Below the pieces are notes generated by a model. That model searched no databases. It saw only the letters and a program-made list of their open reading frames with translations, and was not told the origin of the DNA. Positions 1 through 7,335 of a stretch of DNA of 30,270 nucleotides are shown here, piece after piece; the stretch's first letter is position 1, and every line of letters starts with the position of its first letter. Origin of the DNA: Peptococcaceae bacterium UBA7185 (GTDB taxonomy: Bacteria; Bacillota; Peptococcia; Peptococcales; Peptococcaceae); NCBI GenBank assembly GCA_002491065.1, contig DKVF01000086.1, forward strand, positions 1-30,270, read 5' to 3'. A program made the position numbers and the translations under genes.

Positions 1-525
1 CAGGATTCTGGGTACATATCACTGGCCAACAATCCAGGGTTGCATGATGAAATTTATTCTATGCGCGTTGTGCCAGTTACCTTCCATATCCCTAGCGGGA
101 AAGTAACCGGGGCTACCCCCAACGGAAGAAAAGCGGGCGAATATTTGTCTGAAGGTTCCAGCGCTTCTCATGGTGCGGAAAATAATGGTCCGACGGCAAT
201 CCTGCTGTCCAATCGGAACGTAAAAAATGAAGGCTATAAGGAGCGGGCGGCCCGCCTGTTGAATATCAAGCTGTCGCCGGGCATGGTAGCCGGAGAAGAG
301 GGGACGAAGCGTTTGGTTTCCTTTATTCGTACCTGGTGCGATTTGAAATTGTGGCATGTGCAGTTCAATGTGGTGAACAAGGATACCCTGGTAGCCGCCA
401 AAGCTGAGCCTATGAAATATAAAGATTTGATTGTCCGTGTAGCCGGCTACAGTGCCTACTTTGTGGATATGTCTCCAACCCTGCAGGATGAATTGATTGG
501 CAGAGCGGAGCTGGCTATTTCATAA
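1..525 (+). CDS. Glycyl radical enzyme (pyruvate formate-lyase family), C-terminal part
   Basis: The reading frame is open from base 1 and ends at a TAA, so only the last 174 residues are present; the start and the active-site cysteine loop lie outside the window. The C-terminus carries the glycyl radical motif RVAGYSAYFVD, with the radical-bearing glycine at codon 445-447, followed by the usual LQDELIGRAE tail. The upstream stretch NGPTAILLSN and the HVQFNVVNKDTL strand are also typical of the family. These enzymes hold a stable glycyl radical, installed by a radical-SAM activase, and cleave C-C, C-N, C-O or C-S bonds under anoxia. The substrate cannot be read from this fragment; the catalytic residues are mostly upstream. 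No activase gene is visible downstream, so it would have to lie to the left or elsewhere. Family assignment is firm; the subfamily (PFL, diol or hydroxyproline dehydratase, arylacetate decarboxylase) is open. Confidence 0.93.
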   Translation, partial: QDSGYISLANNPGLHDEIYSMRVVPVTFHIPSGKVTGATPNGRKAGEYLSEGSSASHGAENNGPTAILLSNRNVKNEGYKERAARLLNIKLSPGMVAGEEGTKRLVSFIRTWCDLKLWHVQFNVVNKDTLVAAKAEPMKYKDLIVRVAGYSAYFVDMSPTLQDELIGRAELAIS

Positions 526-590
526 GGCGTTTGGAAGTTGCTTCCCCATTGCGGTGGACGATGTTTGCCAAATTTGTTTAATCATAAAAG

Positions 591-625
591 TGTTGGGATT
601 GCCTTCACGGCTCCCAACATTTTTT
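591..625 (+). terminator. Intrinsic terminator of the glycyl radical enzyme gene
   Basis: An 8-bp perfect stem (TGTTGGGA, 591-598, with TCCCAACA, 612-619) is followed at once by six T residues. It lies 66 bases after the stop codon of the glycyl radical enzyme. Confidence 0.85.
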
Positions 626-718
626 GCATTGCTCTGTTTGTTGGGAAGATTCAATGTAGGCGAGATGTGGAGAAGCTTGGGGAAAAGATGAAGAATCTTT
701 TGGGAATTGTGGAGACGC

Positions 719-747
719 TTTACCGAAGTTTATTTTTGTGTTATGAT
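719..747 (+). promoter_or_regulatory. Candidate sigma-A promoter of the small lipoprotein gene
   Basis: TTTACC (719-724), a 17-bp spacer and TATGAT (742-747) lie about 47 bases before the lipoprotein start and after the preceding terminator. Seen in sequence only; the -35 is imperfect. Confidence 0.45.
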
Positions 748-793
748 AACGAGGACAGCAAAAATAAGTTTTGGCAGGAAAGAGAGGCATATC

Positions 794-1132
794 ATGAAAA
801 GAAATTTATCAATTCTGTTAGTACTGTTTCTAACGATGGGATTTTTGTTGGGTGGCTGTGGCAACAAGGAGCAAAAACAGCCGCAGGAAGAACAGCAAAC
901 TTCGGGAGAGTGTTTCACTTTGACAGGAGAGTTTCAGGGGCTGGCGGACAGTCACAGCGCGGAAGTGATTGTCGATGGCGAAGCGCAGTCCTATCAATTT
1001 TTTGACGAAGATGTTGCCGCTGTATTGGAAGGATTGGACGCCGGCACGACCATTCAATTTGATGTAGAAAATGATGCTGAAAACCAGCTGCAAACGATTG
1101 TGAAGCTGTATGAGGCGCCAGCAGAAGGATAA
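794..1132 (+). CDS. Small putative lipoprotein of unknown function
   Basis: This is a 112-residue protein. The ATG at 794 was chosen because a GGAAAGAGAGG ribosome binding site precedes it and because it places a lipoprotein signal peptide at the N-terminus: MKRN, a hydrophobic core, then the lipobox LLGGC with the cysteine near residue 23. Export followed by lipid anchoring to the outer face of the membrane is therefore likely. A charged, Gln/Glu-rich linker follows, then a domain of about 75 residues with alternating polar and hydrophobic positions, probably beta-rich. I do not recognise the family. The gene sits alone between terminators and has its own candidate promoter, so it is probably monocistronic. 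Function unknown. Confidence 0.85.
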   Translation: MKRNLSILLVLFLTMGFLLGGCGNKEQKQPQEEQQTSGECFTLTGEFQGLADSHSAEVIVDGEAQSYQFFDEDVAAVLEGLDAGTTIQFDVENDAENQLQTIVKLYEAPAEG

Positions 1133-1144
1133 GAAGTTAGAGAT

Positions 1145-1186
1145 AAGAGGATGGAGACCTTACAACAAAGGGAGCCATCCTCTTTT
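1145..1186 (+). terminator. Intrinsic terminator after the lipoprotein gene
   Basis: AAGAGGATGG (1145-1154) pairs fully with CCATCCTCTT (1175-1184), giving a 10-bp stem with a short T run. It starts 12 bases after the stop codon. Confidence 0.75.
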
Positions 1187-1444
1187 GGTGTGAAGAAAAG
1201 GATTGTAAAAAATTATTTTGAACAAGAAAAATACGGCTGTGTTTTTAGGATGATACCTGTAGGATTGTACTGTAGCTATTTACCGATTGTCAATACTTTG
1301 GGGCCAATTGATTTCGTGCAGATTTTTGGCGATTGGGGACATTTTTTTTGCAAAAGGGGAGCAGGTCTGCTAATATAAGTCTATAGAAGTCTTTTCAGAA
1401 TTTCAGAGAAAAAATGAAGAAATAAGAAAATTTTTTGCCAAAAG

Positions 1445-1481
1445 TGTCCGAAATGGACAGATTTTTTCGTATTTATATAAT
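1445..1481 (+). promoter_or_regulatory. Promoter with overlapping inverted repeat, upstream of membrane protein gene
   Basis: TGGACA (1454-1459), a 16-bp spacer and a perfect TATAAT (1476-1481) form a good sigma-A promoter about 64 bases before the next start codon. The -35 overlaps an inverted repeat, TGTCC (1445-1449), five bases, GGACA (1455-1459), which could be an operator. The rest of the gap from 1187 to 1544 is AT-rich and shows nothing else I can support. Confidence 0.6.
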
Positions 1482-1544
1482 AGAGGATAAATAGGGGAAA
1501 CACCACGAGTTATAGTTGACGATTTTGCGAGGAAGGTAAATTTT

Positions 1545-2216
1545 ATGGGTGACTATTTGAAGCTGATTCGGGATACGTTGCTGTTACTTCTAGTGGGAGT
1601 ATTGATTTTATATTCTCTTTTTATGACGGTTTGCTGTGTTTGGTTTGGAATGAATCCGATTACATTTATACAGGTATTTCATTTTGGCAAGGATATATCT
1701 GTCACGCCTGATAATATTTCGAGCAGTTCTTCAGTTGTTTTGGAAATCGGAGATACATGGGAAGAGGGCACACTCTTTGCCGTGCAGGCGCAGGAGATAG
1801 AAGAAATTTCGTTAGAAGCGTTTCAAGCGATAAATGAAACCCTGAGTACACCAGTACCGGAAGAAGGTACCCGTGCTTTCCAAGCATGGCTCAGAATTGA
1901 AAATAAAAACTATAGGGGAACAGAAACCACTGCTTATGGCTATGTGGATGGGATGTATGCAATTGTACATGCCTTTGGAGAAAACTCCGGTCCGCTGCAG
2001 GGAAATACTTATGGCTTACTCGGCCTTACAGAAGAAGCTGATGGAAAGGCATCTGCCATTCCAAAAGGTGAAGCGGAGGAATTTTCCTATGCTTTTTTAG
2101 TTCCTGAAGGGGAGAATGAAATCAAAATCGCGATAGAGATTCTTGACGAGGAAAATGGGAAAAATCTTTATCGGAAAGAGTACAGGTATTCCATACCAGA
2201 TAAGAATGAACCGTAA
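1545..2216 (+). CDS. Membrane-anchored extracytoplasmic protein of unknown function
   Basis: This is a 223-residue protein. The ATG is preceded by GGAAGG at good spacing. A short N-terminal tail is followed by one long hydrophobic segment at about residues 10-35, which should act as an uncleaved anchor, and the remaining 185 residues are polar and acidic, suggesting an extracytoplasmic domain. The middle and end read like a beta-sandwich: WLRIENKNYRG, then FSYAFLVPEGENEIKIAIEI near the C-terminus. This layout resembles small DUF4352-like surface domains, but that is only an impression and I do not assign a family. It has its own promoter and no partner gene downstream; the next 330 bases are non-coding. 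Confidence 0.8.
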   Translation: MGDYLKLIRDTLLLLLVGVLILYSLFMTVCCVWFGMNPITFIQVFHFGKDISVTPDNISSSSSVVLEIGDTWEEGTLFAVQAQEIEEISLEAFQAINETLSTPVPEEGTRAFQAWLRIENKNYRGTETTAYGYVDGMYAIVHAFGENSGPLQGNTYGLLGLTEEADGKASAIPKGEAEEFSYAFLVPEGENEIKIAIEILDEENGKNLYRKEYRYSIPDKNEP

Positions 2217-2515
2217 AATATTTCTTAATTTTTGCAGGAGAAAGTGTGTCGAGAAAGTGACAATTCTAAAAAGAAAATTGCGTATGAGAAAGGCAGAACA
2301 AAGATCTCAAATTTATGTGTTATTGTTGTTATCCGGTTGGTTATGTGGCATTTTATTGCTCTGTGCAGCGCATTCTGCAATTCCCTTACGTCCCTTTGCG
2401 ATAAAATCCGGCATTTTGCTAAAATATTTGTACTGAGAAAGAATGCAATACATACTTATTGAAGCCATTTTTTTGCATAAATACAGTTTTTGCAGAAGAA
2501 AATTTTTCATGTATC
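2217..2515. other. Non-coding gap before the 6S RNA locus
   Basis: About 300 bases of AT-rich sequence. Short open frames here begin at TTG codons without ribosome binding sites or lie inside the preceding gene, and none looks coding. I see no clear hairpin or repeat. Confidence 0.5.
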
Positions 2516-2544
2516 TTGCAATCTGTTCATGTATATGCTATCAT
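2516..2544 (+). promoter_or_regulatory. Promoter of the 6S RNA gene
   Basis: TTGCAA (2516-2521), a 17-bp spacer and TATCAT (2539-2544) predict a transcript starting near 2551, exactly where the structured RNA begins. Confidence 0.7.
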
Positions 2545-2550
2545 AAAAAC

Positions 2551-2745
2551 AGGTTAAGACCTCCCTGCTAGGTGCGTGTTATCTGGTATGTTTTTGACCA
2601 ACACCTTTTATATGGGAATCCGGGCTCTGCTGGCGGATTTGATGCCACCTATGTCTAGGCGGAACGCTGAAATCAGCAGGAGGATACCCACCTGCACATG
2701 CAGGTTCAAAACGCTGGGTATTACGGCTGTGTGGGGTTTTATGAA
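2551..2745 (+). ncRNA. ssrS: Probable 6S RNA
   Basis: This 190-base non-coding stretch has a promoter on its left and an intrinsic terminator on its right. The ends pair: bases 2555-2563 with 2733-2741, a 9-bp closing stem with two wobble pairs. A second conserved-looking arm near the 3' end is ATACCCA pairing with TGGGTAT around an inner hairpin CCTGC-acat-GCAGG, followed by TTCAAAACGC. The 5' side has the unpaired-looking segment TTTTTGACCAACACC expected for the left half of the central bubble. Size, closing stem, bubble and 3' arm agree with Firmicutes 6S RNA, which binds the sigma-A holoenzyme and imitates an open promoter in stationary phase. Exact ends are approximate. A covariance-model search with Rfam 6S would settle it. 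Confidence 0.72.
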
Positions 2746-2748
2746 GAA

Positions 2749-2775
2749 AACGATTGGGGAACCAGTCGTTTTTTT
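2749..2775 (+). terminator. Intrinsic terminator of the 6S RNA gene
   Basis: AACGATTGG (2749-2757) pairs with CCAGTCGTT (2762-2770) through a four-base loop, with one G-T wobble, and is followed by a run of seven T. Confidence 0.85.
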
Positions 2776-2830
2776 CTATTTCTATGCAAATGTTATATAA
2801 AAAGAACAGAGAAAGATATGGAGGATACGT

Positions 2831-3376
2831 ATGCAGGAATTGTGGAAGCTATTTTGGATTTTTTTTCGCATTGGAGCGTTTACTTTTGGCGGCGGCTATG
2901 TAATGATTCCCATTATTCAACATGAAATCAGCGAAAAACATAAGCTTATTGATGAGGTTGATTTATCGGAAATTTTGGTGATCGCGCAATCCTTACCGGG
3001 GATGATGGCAGTCAATGCAGCGACATCGGTGGGATTTCGTTTAAAGGGAAAAGTGGGTGCAATTGTCTGTGCTTTGGGAGTGGCTTTGCCGTCGTTTTTG
3101 ATTATTGTTTTTTTAGCCAATTTGATTATCCGTTATAGTGAAAACAGCCATGTATTAGGTGCTTTTCAATGGGTGAGAGCTGTGGTGGTAGGGATGATTG
3201 TGGCAGCGGCTGTAAAAATGGGAAAGCCCTGTCTGCATAATAAAAAGCAAATGGTATTGTTGGCAGTGGCATTGCTTCTAGCAATTGGGCAGGTACATCC
3301 TGTTCTATTGATATTAGGCGGTGCGTTGGCGGGATGGTGGATTACCAGACCGGAAGAGGAGGGCGGCAGACAATGA
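2831..3376 (+). CDS. Chromate transporter family (ChrA) half-protein, first subunit
   Basis: This 181-residue protein is the short (single-domain) form of the CHR family. The diagnostic N-terminal segment FRIGAFTFGGGYVMIPIIQHE lies at about residues 11-31, and the LPGMMAVNAATSVGF motif follows at about 55-69. The rest is hydrophobic, with four or five membrane segments, and a charged tail. Classical ChrA fuses two such domains and exports chromate; short CHR pairs are encoded by two adjacent genes whose products probably form a heterodimer. Here the second half-gene starts within the stop codon of this one (ATGA overlap), which implies translational coupling. The start has GGAGG at good spacing. 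Chromate as the true substrate is not shown; many paralogues have unknown anions. Confidence 0.9.
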   Translation: MQELWKLFWIFFRIGAFTFGGGYVMIPIIQHEISEKHKLIDEVDLSEILVIAQSLPGMMAVNAATSVGFRLKGKVGAIVCALGVALPSFLIIVFLANLIIRYSENSHVLGAFQWVRAVVVGMIVAAAVKMGKPCLHNKKQMVLLAVALLLAIGQVHPVLLILGGALAGWWITRPEEEGGRQ

Positions 3377-3921
3377 GCGTATATTTGGAAATGATGCTTG
3401 TCTTTGCAATGATTGGCCTGTTTTGTTTTGGCGGCGGTTATGGTATATTGCCCTTTATCCAGGGAGAAGTGATTGGCCGCGGATGGATGGCAGCGCAGGA
3501 ATTTGTCAATGTGATTGCAGTGTCGGAGAGCACGCCGGGACCGCTGGGTATCAATGTGGCGACGTATGTAGGATTCAAAATGGGCGGTATTGTGGGTGCG
3601 ATGTTTAGTACCGTTGGGCTGATGCTGCCGGCTTTCTTTTTGGTAATGCTGGTGACGCGAATTTTGCAGACAGAGACTGGGGAAAAGGTCTGGAAGCGGC
3701 TGACGGTAGGAATTCGGCCTGTGGTAGTAGGATTGATTTTTTACGCGGCATGGTCCATTGCGAAAACGGTTTTGCTGCAACAAAATGGGACTGGTGTTTC
3801 CTTGGACTTTTTAGGAATCCTTTTGGCAGCGATTGGCTTTGTGGCCATCCATAAATGGAAGCTGCACCCTGTGATTTTGATTGGCACTGCGGCGATTTTG
3901 GGCGCGTTTTTGGCTGGGTGA
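3373..3921 (+). CDS. Chromate transporter family (ChrA) half-protein, second subunit
   Basis: This 182-residue membrane protein is the partner of the preceding CHR gene. The ATG at 3373 overlaps the upstream stop by four bases and follows a GGAAGAGGAGGG ribosome binding site. The N-terminus repeats the family motif, FAMIGLFCFGGGYGILPFIQGE, and the second motif appears as STPGPLGINVATYVGF at about residues 55-70. The two subunits share the same domain architecture but differ clearly in sequence, as expected for an antiparallel heterodimer. No ChrB or other chromate regulator is adjacent, so the physiological substrate is unknown. No clear terminator follows before the next promoter at 3949. 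Confidence 0.9.
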   Translation: MSVYLEMMLVFAMIGLFCFGGGYGILPFIQGEVIGRGWMAAQEFVNVIAVSESTPGPLGINVATYVGFKMGGIVGAMFSTVGLMLPAFFLVMLVTRILQTETGEKVWKRLTVGIRPVVVGLIFYAAWSIAKTVLLQQNGTGVSLDFLGILLAAIGFVAIHKWKLHPVILIGTAAILGAFLAG

Positions 3922-3948
3922 GGGATTGGAGGTTTCGCATAAATTTGT

Positions 3949-3989
3949 TTGACAATTTTCTGCAGGTATAGTAGTATATTAACATACTA
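3949..3989 (+). promoter_or_regulatory. Promoter with trp-operator-like palindrome, upstream of the YerC-like gene
   Basis: A perfect TTGACA (3949-3954), a 17-bp spacer and TAGTAT (3972-3977) form a strong promoter. The -10 is itself the left arm of the palindrome TAGTATATTAACATACTA (3972-3989), symmetric at 16 of 18 positions. Its core and half-sites resemble the E. coli TrpR operator family (core GTTAAC flanked by CTAG arms). The adjacent gene encodes a TrpR-superfamily protein, so autorepression is a reasonable inference. Confidence 0.65.
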
Positions 3990-4019
3990 AAGCGTTACAA
4001 ATGGAGAGGGTGCGGGGGT

Positions 4020-4322
4020 ATGTATCACAGTAAATTGGAAGACGAGCAAATAGATGGGCTGTTTGTTGCGATACAGCAACTGGAAACAAAAGAAGAATTT
4101 TATCGTTTTTTTGAGGATATCTCCACTGTTTCCGAGATCAAGGCATTGGCCCAGCGGATGGAGGTTGCAAAAATGCTGGACCAGGAACGAACCTATACGG
4201 ACATTGCCAACAAGACCGGTGCCAGTACGGCAACCATCAGTCGTGTGAAACGCTGCCTGAATTATGGGGCGGACGGTTATCAGCTGGTGTTAAAACGTTT
4301 GAAGGAAAAAAGTTTAATCTAG
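4020..4322 (+). CDS. YerC/YecD family TrpR-related DNA-binding protein
   Basis: This 100-residue protein matches the YerC/YecD branch of the TrpR superfamily in length and composition. The N-terminal helices include FYRFFEDISTVSEIKALAQR at about residues 27-46, and the helix-turn-helix follows as YTDIANKTGASTATISRVKR at about 59-78, ending in a short YQLVLKRLKE helix. TrpR uses the same fold to bind operators as a dimer with tryptophan as co-repressor. The YerC branch is poorly characterised, and whether it binds a ligand is unknown. The ATG has a purine-rich ribosome binding site. The palindrome overlapping its promoter suggests autoregulation. The gene is monocistronic: a terminator lies 110 bases downstream. 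Confidence 0.9.
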   Translation: MYHSKLEDEQIDGLFVAIQQLETKEEFYRFFEDISTVSEIKALAQRMEVAKMLDQERTYTDIANKTGASTATISRVKRCLNYGADGYQLVLKRLKEKSLI

Positions 4323-4434
4323 AATTTTTAGATGCTTTTTAATTGCTGACTTGATATAAAATATGAAAAAATGTTTAAAAAAAGCTAAAACAGTAAAAAT
4401 GATTTTTGCCATATTGGAAAATATGTTTTGTTTG

Positions 4435-4457
4435 GCCGCCTTTCAGGGCGGCTTTTT
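4435..4457 (+). terminator. Intrinsic terminator between the YerC-like gene and cydA
   Basis: GCCGCC (4435-4440) pairs with GGCGGC (4447-4452) and is followed by TTTTT. Confidence 0.8.
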
Positions 4458-4507
4458 GCTGTGCAGTGCATTGCCGTTTATTGTATGTATTATTTTTTGA
4501 AAAAAGG

Positions 4508-4536
4508 TTGCCAAACAGAGAAAGGCTGTTTAAAAT
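4508..4536 (+). promoter_or_regulatory. Candidate promoter of cydAB
   Basis: TTGCCA (4508-4513), a 17-bp spacer and TAAAAT (4531-4536) lie about 55 bases before cydA. An inverted repeat, AAACAG (4513-4518) and CTGTTT (4526-4531), fills the space between the two boxes and could be an operator. I see no match to the Rex consensus. Confidence 0.5.
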
Positions 4537-4589
4537 AGAACATGCTGTGGTAAGTAATTATGAAAAATTTCACGTAAGGAGGAGTATGA

Positions 4590-5969
4590 ATGGAACAATT
4601 ATTGTTCGCACGATGGCAGTTTGCAATTACAACTGTTTATCACTTTCTGTTTGTTCCGCTCACGCTGGGTTTATCTATTCTGGTCGCAATTATGCATACG
4701 CAATATTATCGTACCAACGATTTGAAATACCGGAAGATGACAAAGTTTTGGGGCAAACTGTTTTTAATTAATTTTGCGTTGGGGGTAGCTACCGGTATTG
4801 TACAGGAATTTCAATTTGGTATGAACTGGTCTGAATATTCTCGCTTTGTGGGAGATATTTTCGGTGCGCCTCTAGCCATTGAAGCCTTGGCGGCATTTTT
4901 TATTGAGTCTACTTTTTTGGGGATTTGGATTTTTGGCTGGGATAGATTGCCGAAAAAGGTGCATTTGGCTTCTGCATGGCTTGTTGCCTTTGCCAGCAAC
5001 TTGTCAGCATTCTGGATTTTGGTGGCCAATTCCTTCATGCAAAATCCCCAAGGTTTTGTGTTGAATAATGGTCGTGCAGAGATGGTGGATTTCTTTAGTC
5101 TGATTGCAAATCCTTATGTATGGCATCAATTTCCTCATGTAGTAACCGGTGGCATCACCACAGCAGGATTTTTTGTAATGGGCATCAGCGCATGGCATCT
5201 GGCCAAAAAGCACGAAGTAGCTTTTTTTCAAAAATCTTTTAAATACGCATTGGTGTATGGTTTGATTGGTGTGCTGGCAGTGTGCGGCATTGGTCACGCG
5301 CAGGGTCAGTTTTTGATGGATGTACAGCCGATGAAAATGGCTGCTGCCGAAGCACATTGGGAAACAGAAGATCCAGCTTCGTTTGTAGCTGTTGCAGTCA
5401 TTGATGAGGAAGCAGGGGAAAATAAATTTTCCATCAAAATTCCCAATATGCTTAGCTTTATGACATACAATTCTTTCAGTGGAGAAGTGAAGGGTATTCA
5501 TGACTTGCAGGCTGAATATACAGAATTGTATGGAGAAGGCAATTATGTGCCGCAAGTAACGCCGCTGTTTTGGAGTTTCCGTGCTATGGTGGGCGCAGGC
5601 GGCTTGATGGTACTTTTGGCATTGATTGGCGCTATACTTTTAAAAACAGGCAAATTGGCAAACAGTAAGAAATATTTGAAACTGATGCCTTTTGCTATGA
5701 TACTTCCCTATCTTGCCAACACCACCGGATGGTTAATCACAGAGATGGGTCGTCAGCCTTGGATTGTGTATGGTCTGCAAAAAACAGCGGAAGGGGTATC
5801 AACTGTAGTACCGGCCTCTTATGTGCTGATCAGCATGATCGGATTCACTTTGATATATGGAATTCTGGCTGTGGTAGATGTAATTTTAATTGTAAAATAT
5901 GCGAAAAAATCTCCAGAAGATCTGGAAGAAGCACCAACTGCGAGCGAGGAGGTGTCGTTATGGGCTTAA
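4590..5969 (+). CDS. cydA: Cytochrome bd ubiquinol oxidase subunit I
   Basis: CydA is the haem-bearing subunit of cytochrome bd, which oxidises quinol and reduces O2 to water with high affinity at the cytoplasmic membrane. The protein has 459 residues, typical of the short Q-loop form. It begins LLFARWQFAITTVYHFLF, with His18 in the place of the E. coli His19 haem ligand. VWHQFPHVVTGG contains His183, the likely counterpart of E. coli His186. PLFWSFRAMVG holds the methionine ligand at about 333, and GRQPW near 387-391 is the family motif. Several long hydrophobic helices surround a polar loop at about 250-320. The ATG is preceded by AAGGAGGAG. cydB overlaps its 3' end by ten bases, so the two are co-translated. 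Confidence 0.97.
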   Translation: MEQLLFARWQFAITTVYHFLFVPLTLGLSILVAIMHTQYYRTNDLKYRKMTKFWGKLFLINFALGVATGIVQEFQFGMNWSEYSRFVGDIFGAPLAIEALAAFFIESTFLGIWIFGWDRLPKKVHLASAWLVAFASNLSAFWILVANSFMQNPQGFVLNNGRAEMVDFFSLIANPYVWHQFPHVVTGGITTAGFFVMGISAWHLAKKHEVAFFQKSFKYALVYGLIGVLAVCGIGHAQGQFLMDVQPMKMAAAEAHWETEDPASFVAVAVIDEEAGENKFSIKIPNMLSFMTYNSFSGEVKGIHDLQAEYTELYGEGNYVPQVTPLFWSFRAMVGAGGLMVLLALIGAILLKTGKLANSKKYLKLMPFAMILPYLANTTGWLITEMGRQPWIVYGLQKTAEGVSTVVPASYVLISMIGFTLIYGILAVVDVILIVKYAKKSPEDLEEAPTASEEVSLWA

Positions 5970-6967
5970 ATATACTCTGGTTTATTCTCGTGACAATTTT
6001 ATTTATTGGATTCTTCTTTTTGGAAGGATTTGATTATGGCGTAGGGATGCTCAATCCATTGGTGGCCAAAAATGATACGGAGCGCCGTATTGTGTTGAAT
6101 ACTTTTGGACCATTTTGGGACGGAAATGAAGTATGGCTATTGACTGCCGGCGGCGCTATCTTTGCTGCGTTTCCCAATTGGTATGCGACCCTGTTCAGTG
6201 GCTTTTATCTGGCGTTGTTTCTTGTGTTGCTGACATTGATTGTGCGTGGTGTAGGTATTGAAGTACGCAGCAAAAAGGAGAGCAAACAGTGGCGCAATAC
6301 TTGGGATATTTTCATTGCGGTGAGCAGCTTTTTGTCTGCATTCCTGTGGGGCGTAGCAGTATCTAATCTTATGACAGGTGTGCCCATTGACAGCAATATG
6401 CAATTCGTTGGCAGTTTCTTTACCCTTCTGACGCCCTTTACCATATTTGGCGGCATGGTTTTTGTACTTTTGTTTGCTTTCCATGGCTCGCTGTTCCTAA
6501 AATTGAAAGTTGGTTCCACTGTTGTAGTGGACAGAGTGAAGGCTTTGGCAGACAAACTTGGTTTTGCCTTGGTTGTTGCTGTGGTTATTTGGGTAGTCTG
6601 GGCGTATTTTGCGACTGGTATTTATCAGAGCCTTTTGGCCGTTGTGCTTGTAGTAGTGGCAGCGGTAGCGCTGATTGCCTCAGTGGTTTTACAGCTGAAG
6701 GATAAAAAGGGACTTTCTTTTGTGGCGATGTTCCTGACAATTTTGTTTGTGACAGCCAGTGTCTTCGCAGGAATGTTCCCAAATGTGCTGATTTCCACCT
6801 TGGAGCCATCTTGGAGCTTAACCATTTATAATGCCAGCTCCAGTCCATATACATTAAAAGTAATGACTGTCGTGGCCCTTACATTGGTTCCTATTGTTTT
6901 GGCTTATCAAAGCTGGAACTATTACGTATTCCGCAAAAGGGTAACGGCGAAGGATATAGAATACTAA
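5960..6967 (+). CDS. cydB: Cytochrome bd ubiquinol oxidase subunit II
   Basis: CydB is the second integral membrane subunit of cytochrome bd and stabilises the haem subunit. The ATG at 5960 was chosen because GAGGAGG lies just upstream and because it gives the standard N-terminus LNILWFILVTILFIGFFFLEGFDYGVGML, in which the FLEGFDYG motif is diagnostic. RRIVLNTFGPFWDGNEVWLL follows at about residues 43-62. The protein has 335 residues with eight or nine hydrophobic segments, the normal size. It overlaps cydA by ten bases, giving a two-gene operon closed by a strong terminator. No cydX-like small gene is evident before the terminator. The assembly transporter genes cydDC are about 17 kb away. 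Confidence 0.97.
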   Translation: MGLNILWFILVTILFIGFFFLEGFDYGVGMLNPLVAKNDTERRIVLNTFGPFWDGNEVWLLTAGGAIFAAFPNWYATLFSGFYLALFLVLLTLIVRGVGIEVRSKKESKQWRNTWDIFIAVSSFLSAFLWGVAVSNLMTGVPIDSNMQFVGSFFTLLTPFTIFGGMVFVLLFAFHGSLFLKLKVGSTVVVDRVKALADKLGFALVVAVVIWVVWAYFATGIYQSLLAVVLVVVAAVALIASVVLQLKDKKGLSFVAMFLTILFVTASVFAGMFPNVLISTLEPSWSLTIYNASSSPYTLKVMTVVALTLVPIVLAYQSWNYYVFRKRVTAKDIEY

Positions 6968-7025
6968 TTGGGAGTGGCAGTTATTTTACGGATAAAAATA
7001 GTATAGACGAATTTTGGTCATAATA

Positions 7026-7077
7026 AAAACACAGTGGTTTTCTTCTTTGTGAGGAGAAAGAATCACTGTGTTTTTTG
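7026..7077 (+). terminator. Strong intrinsic terminator of cydAB
   Basis: AAAACACAGTG (7026-7036) pairs with CACTGTG plus the following T run (7064-7076). The inner bases (TTCTTC against GAGAAAGAA) extend the hairpin. Confidence 0.88.
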
Positions 7078-7275
7078 TTTTGCGAAGCAATTTAGCAAAT
7101 AGATTAAAAAATTATTGTGGTTTAACAGTCTGAAAAAATATTGGTTGTAAATGGAAGCGGTTTGTTGGAACATAGGGTTCAAATTATTGCAGTTTTCATT
7201 ATCAGGTAATCTTACAGAAATTTTTTTGAGTAAAAAGATATCGGCCGGTTCTCTATGGCCTTAAATAACATACTA

Positions 7276-7284
7276 TGGTATAAT
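7276..7284 (+). promoter_or_regulatory. Extended -10 promoter of the YitT-family gene
   Basis: TGG followed directly by TATAAT (7279-7284) forms an extended -10 element 51 bases before the start codon. No good -35 is present. The rest of 7078-7275 is AT-rich with no other recognisable element. Confidence 0.55.
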
Positions 7285-7335
7285 TGTACACAAAATAATA
7301 TAAATTAATAACTAATGTAGAAAGGTGAAGAGGTT

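Noticed and set aside
1151..1378. 75-codon open frame starting inside the terminator of the lipoprotein gene.
   Set aside because: The start lies in the terminator stem and has no ribosome binding site.
2232..2462. Short plus-strand open frame after the membrane protein gene.
   Set aside because: Starts at TTG with no ribosome binding site, and the composition does not look coding.
4508..4536. Rex (redox) operator at the cydAB promoter.
   Set aside because: The inverted repeat AAACAG/CTGTTT does not match the Rex consensus TTGTGAA-N4-TTCACAA.
5729..5959. In-frame extension that would make cydB 77 residues longer.
   Set aside because: It runs inside cydA, and the CydB family N-terminus and GAGGAGG place the start at 5960.
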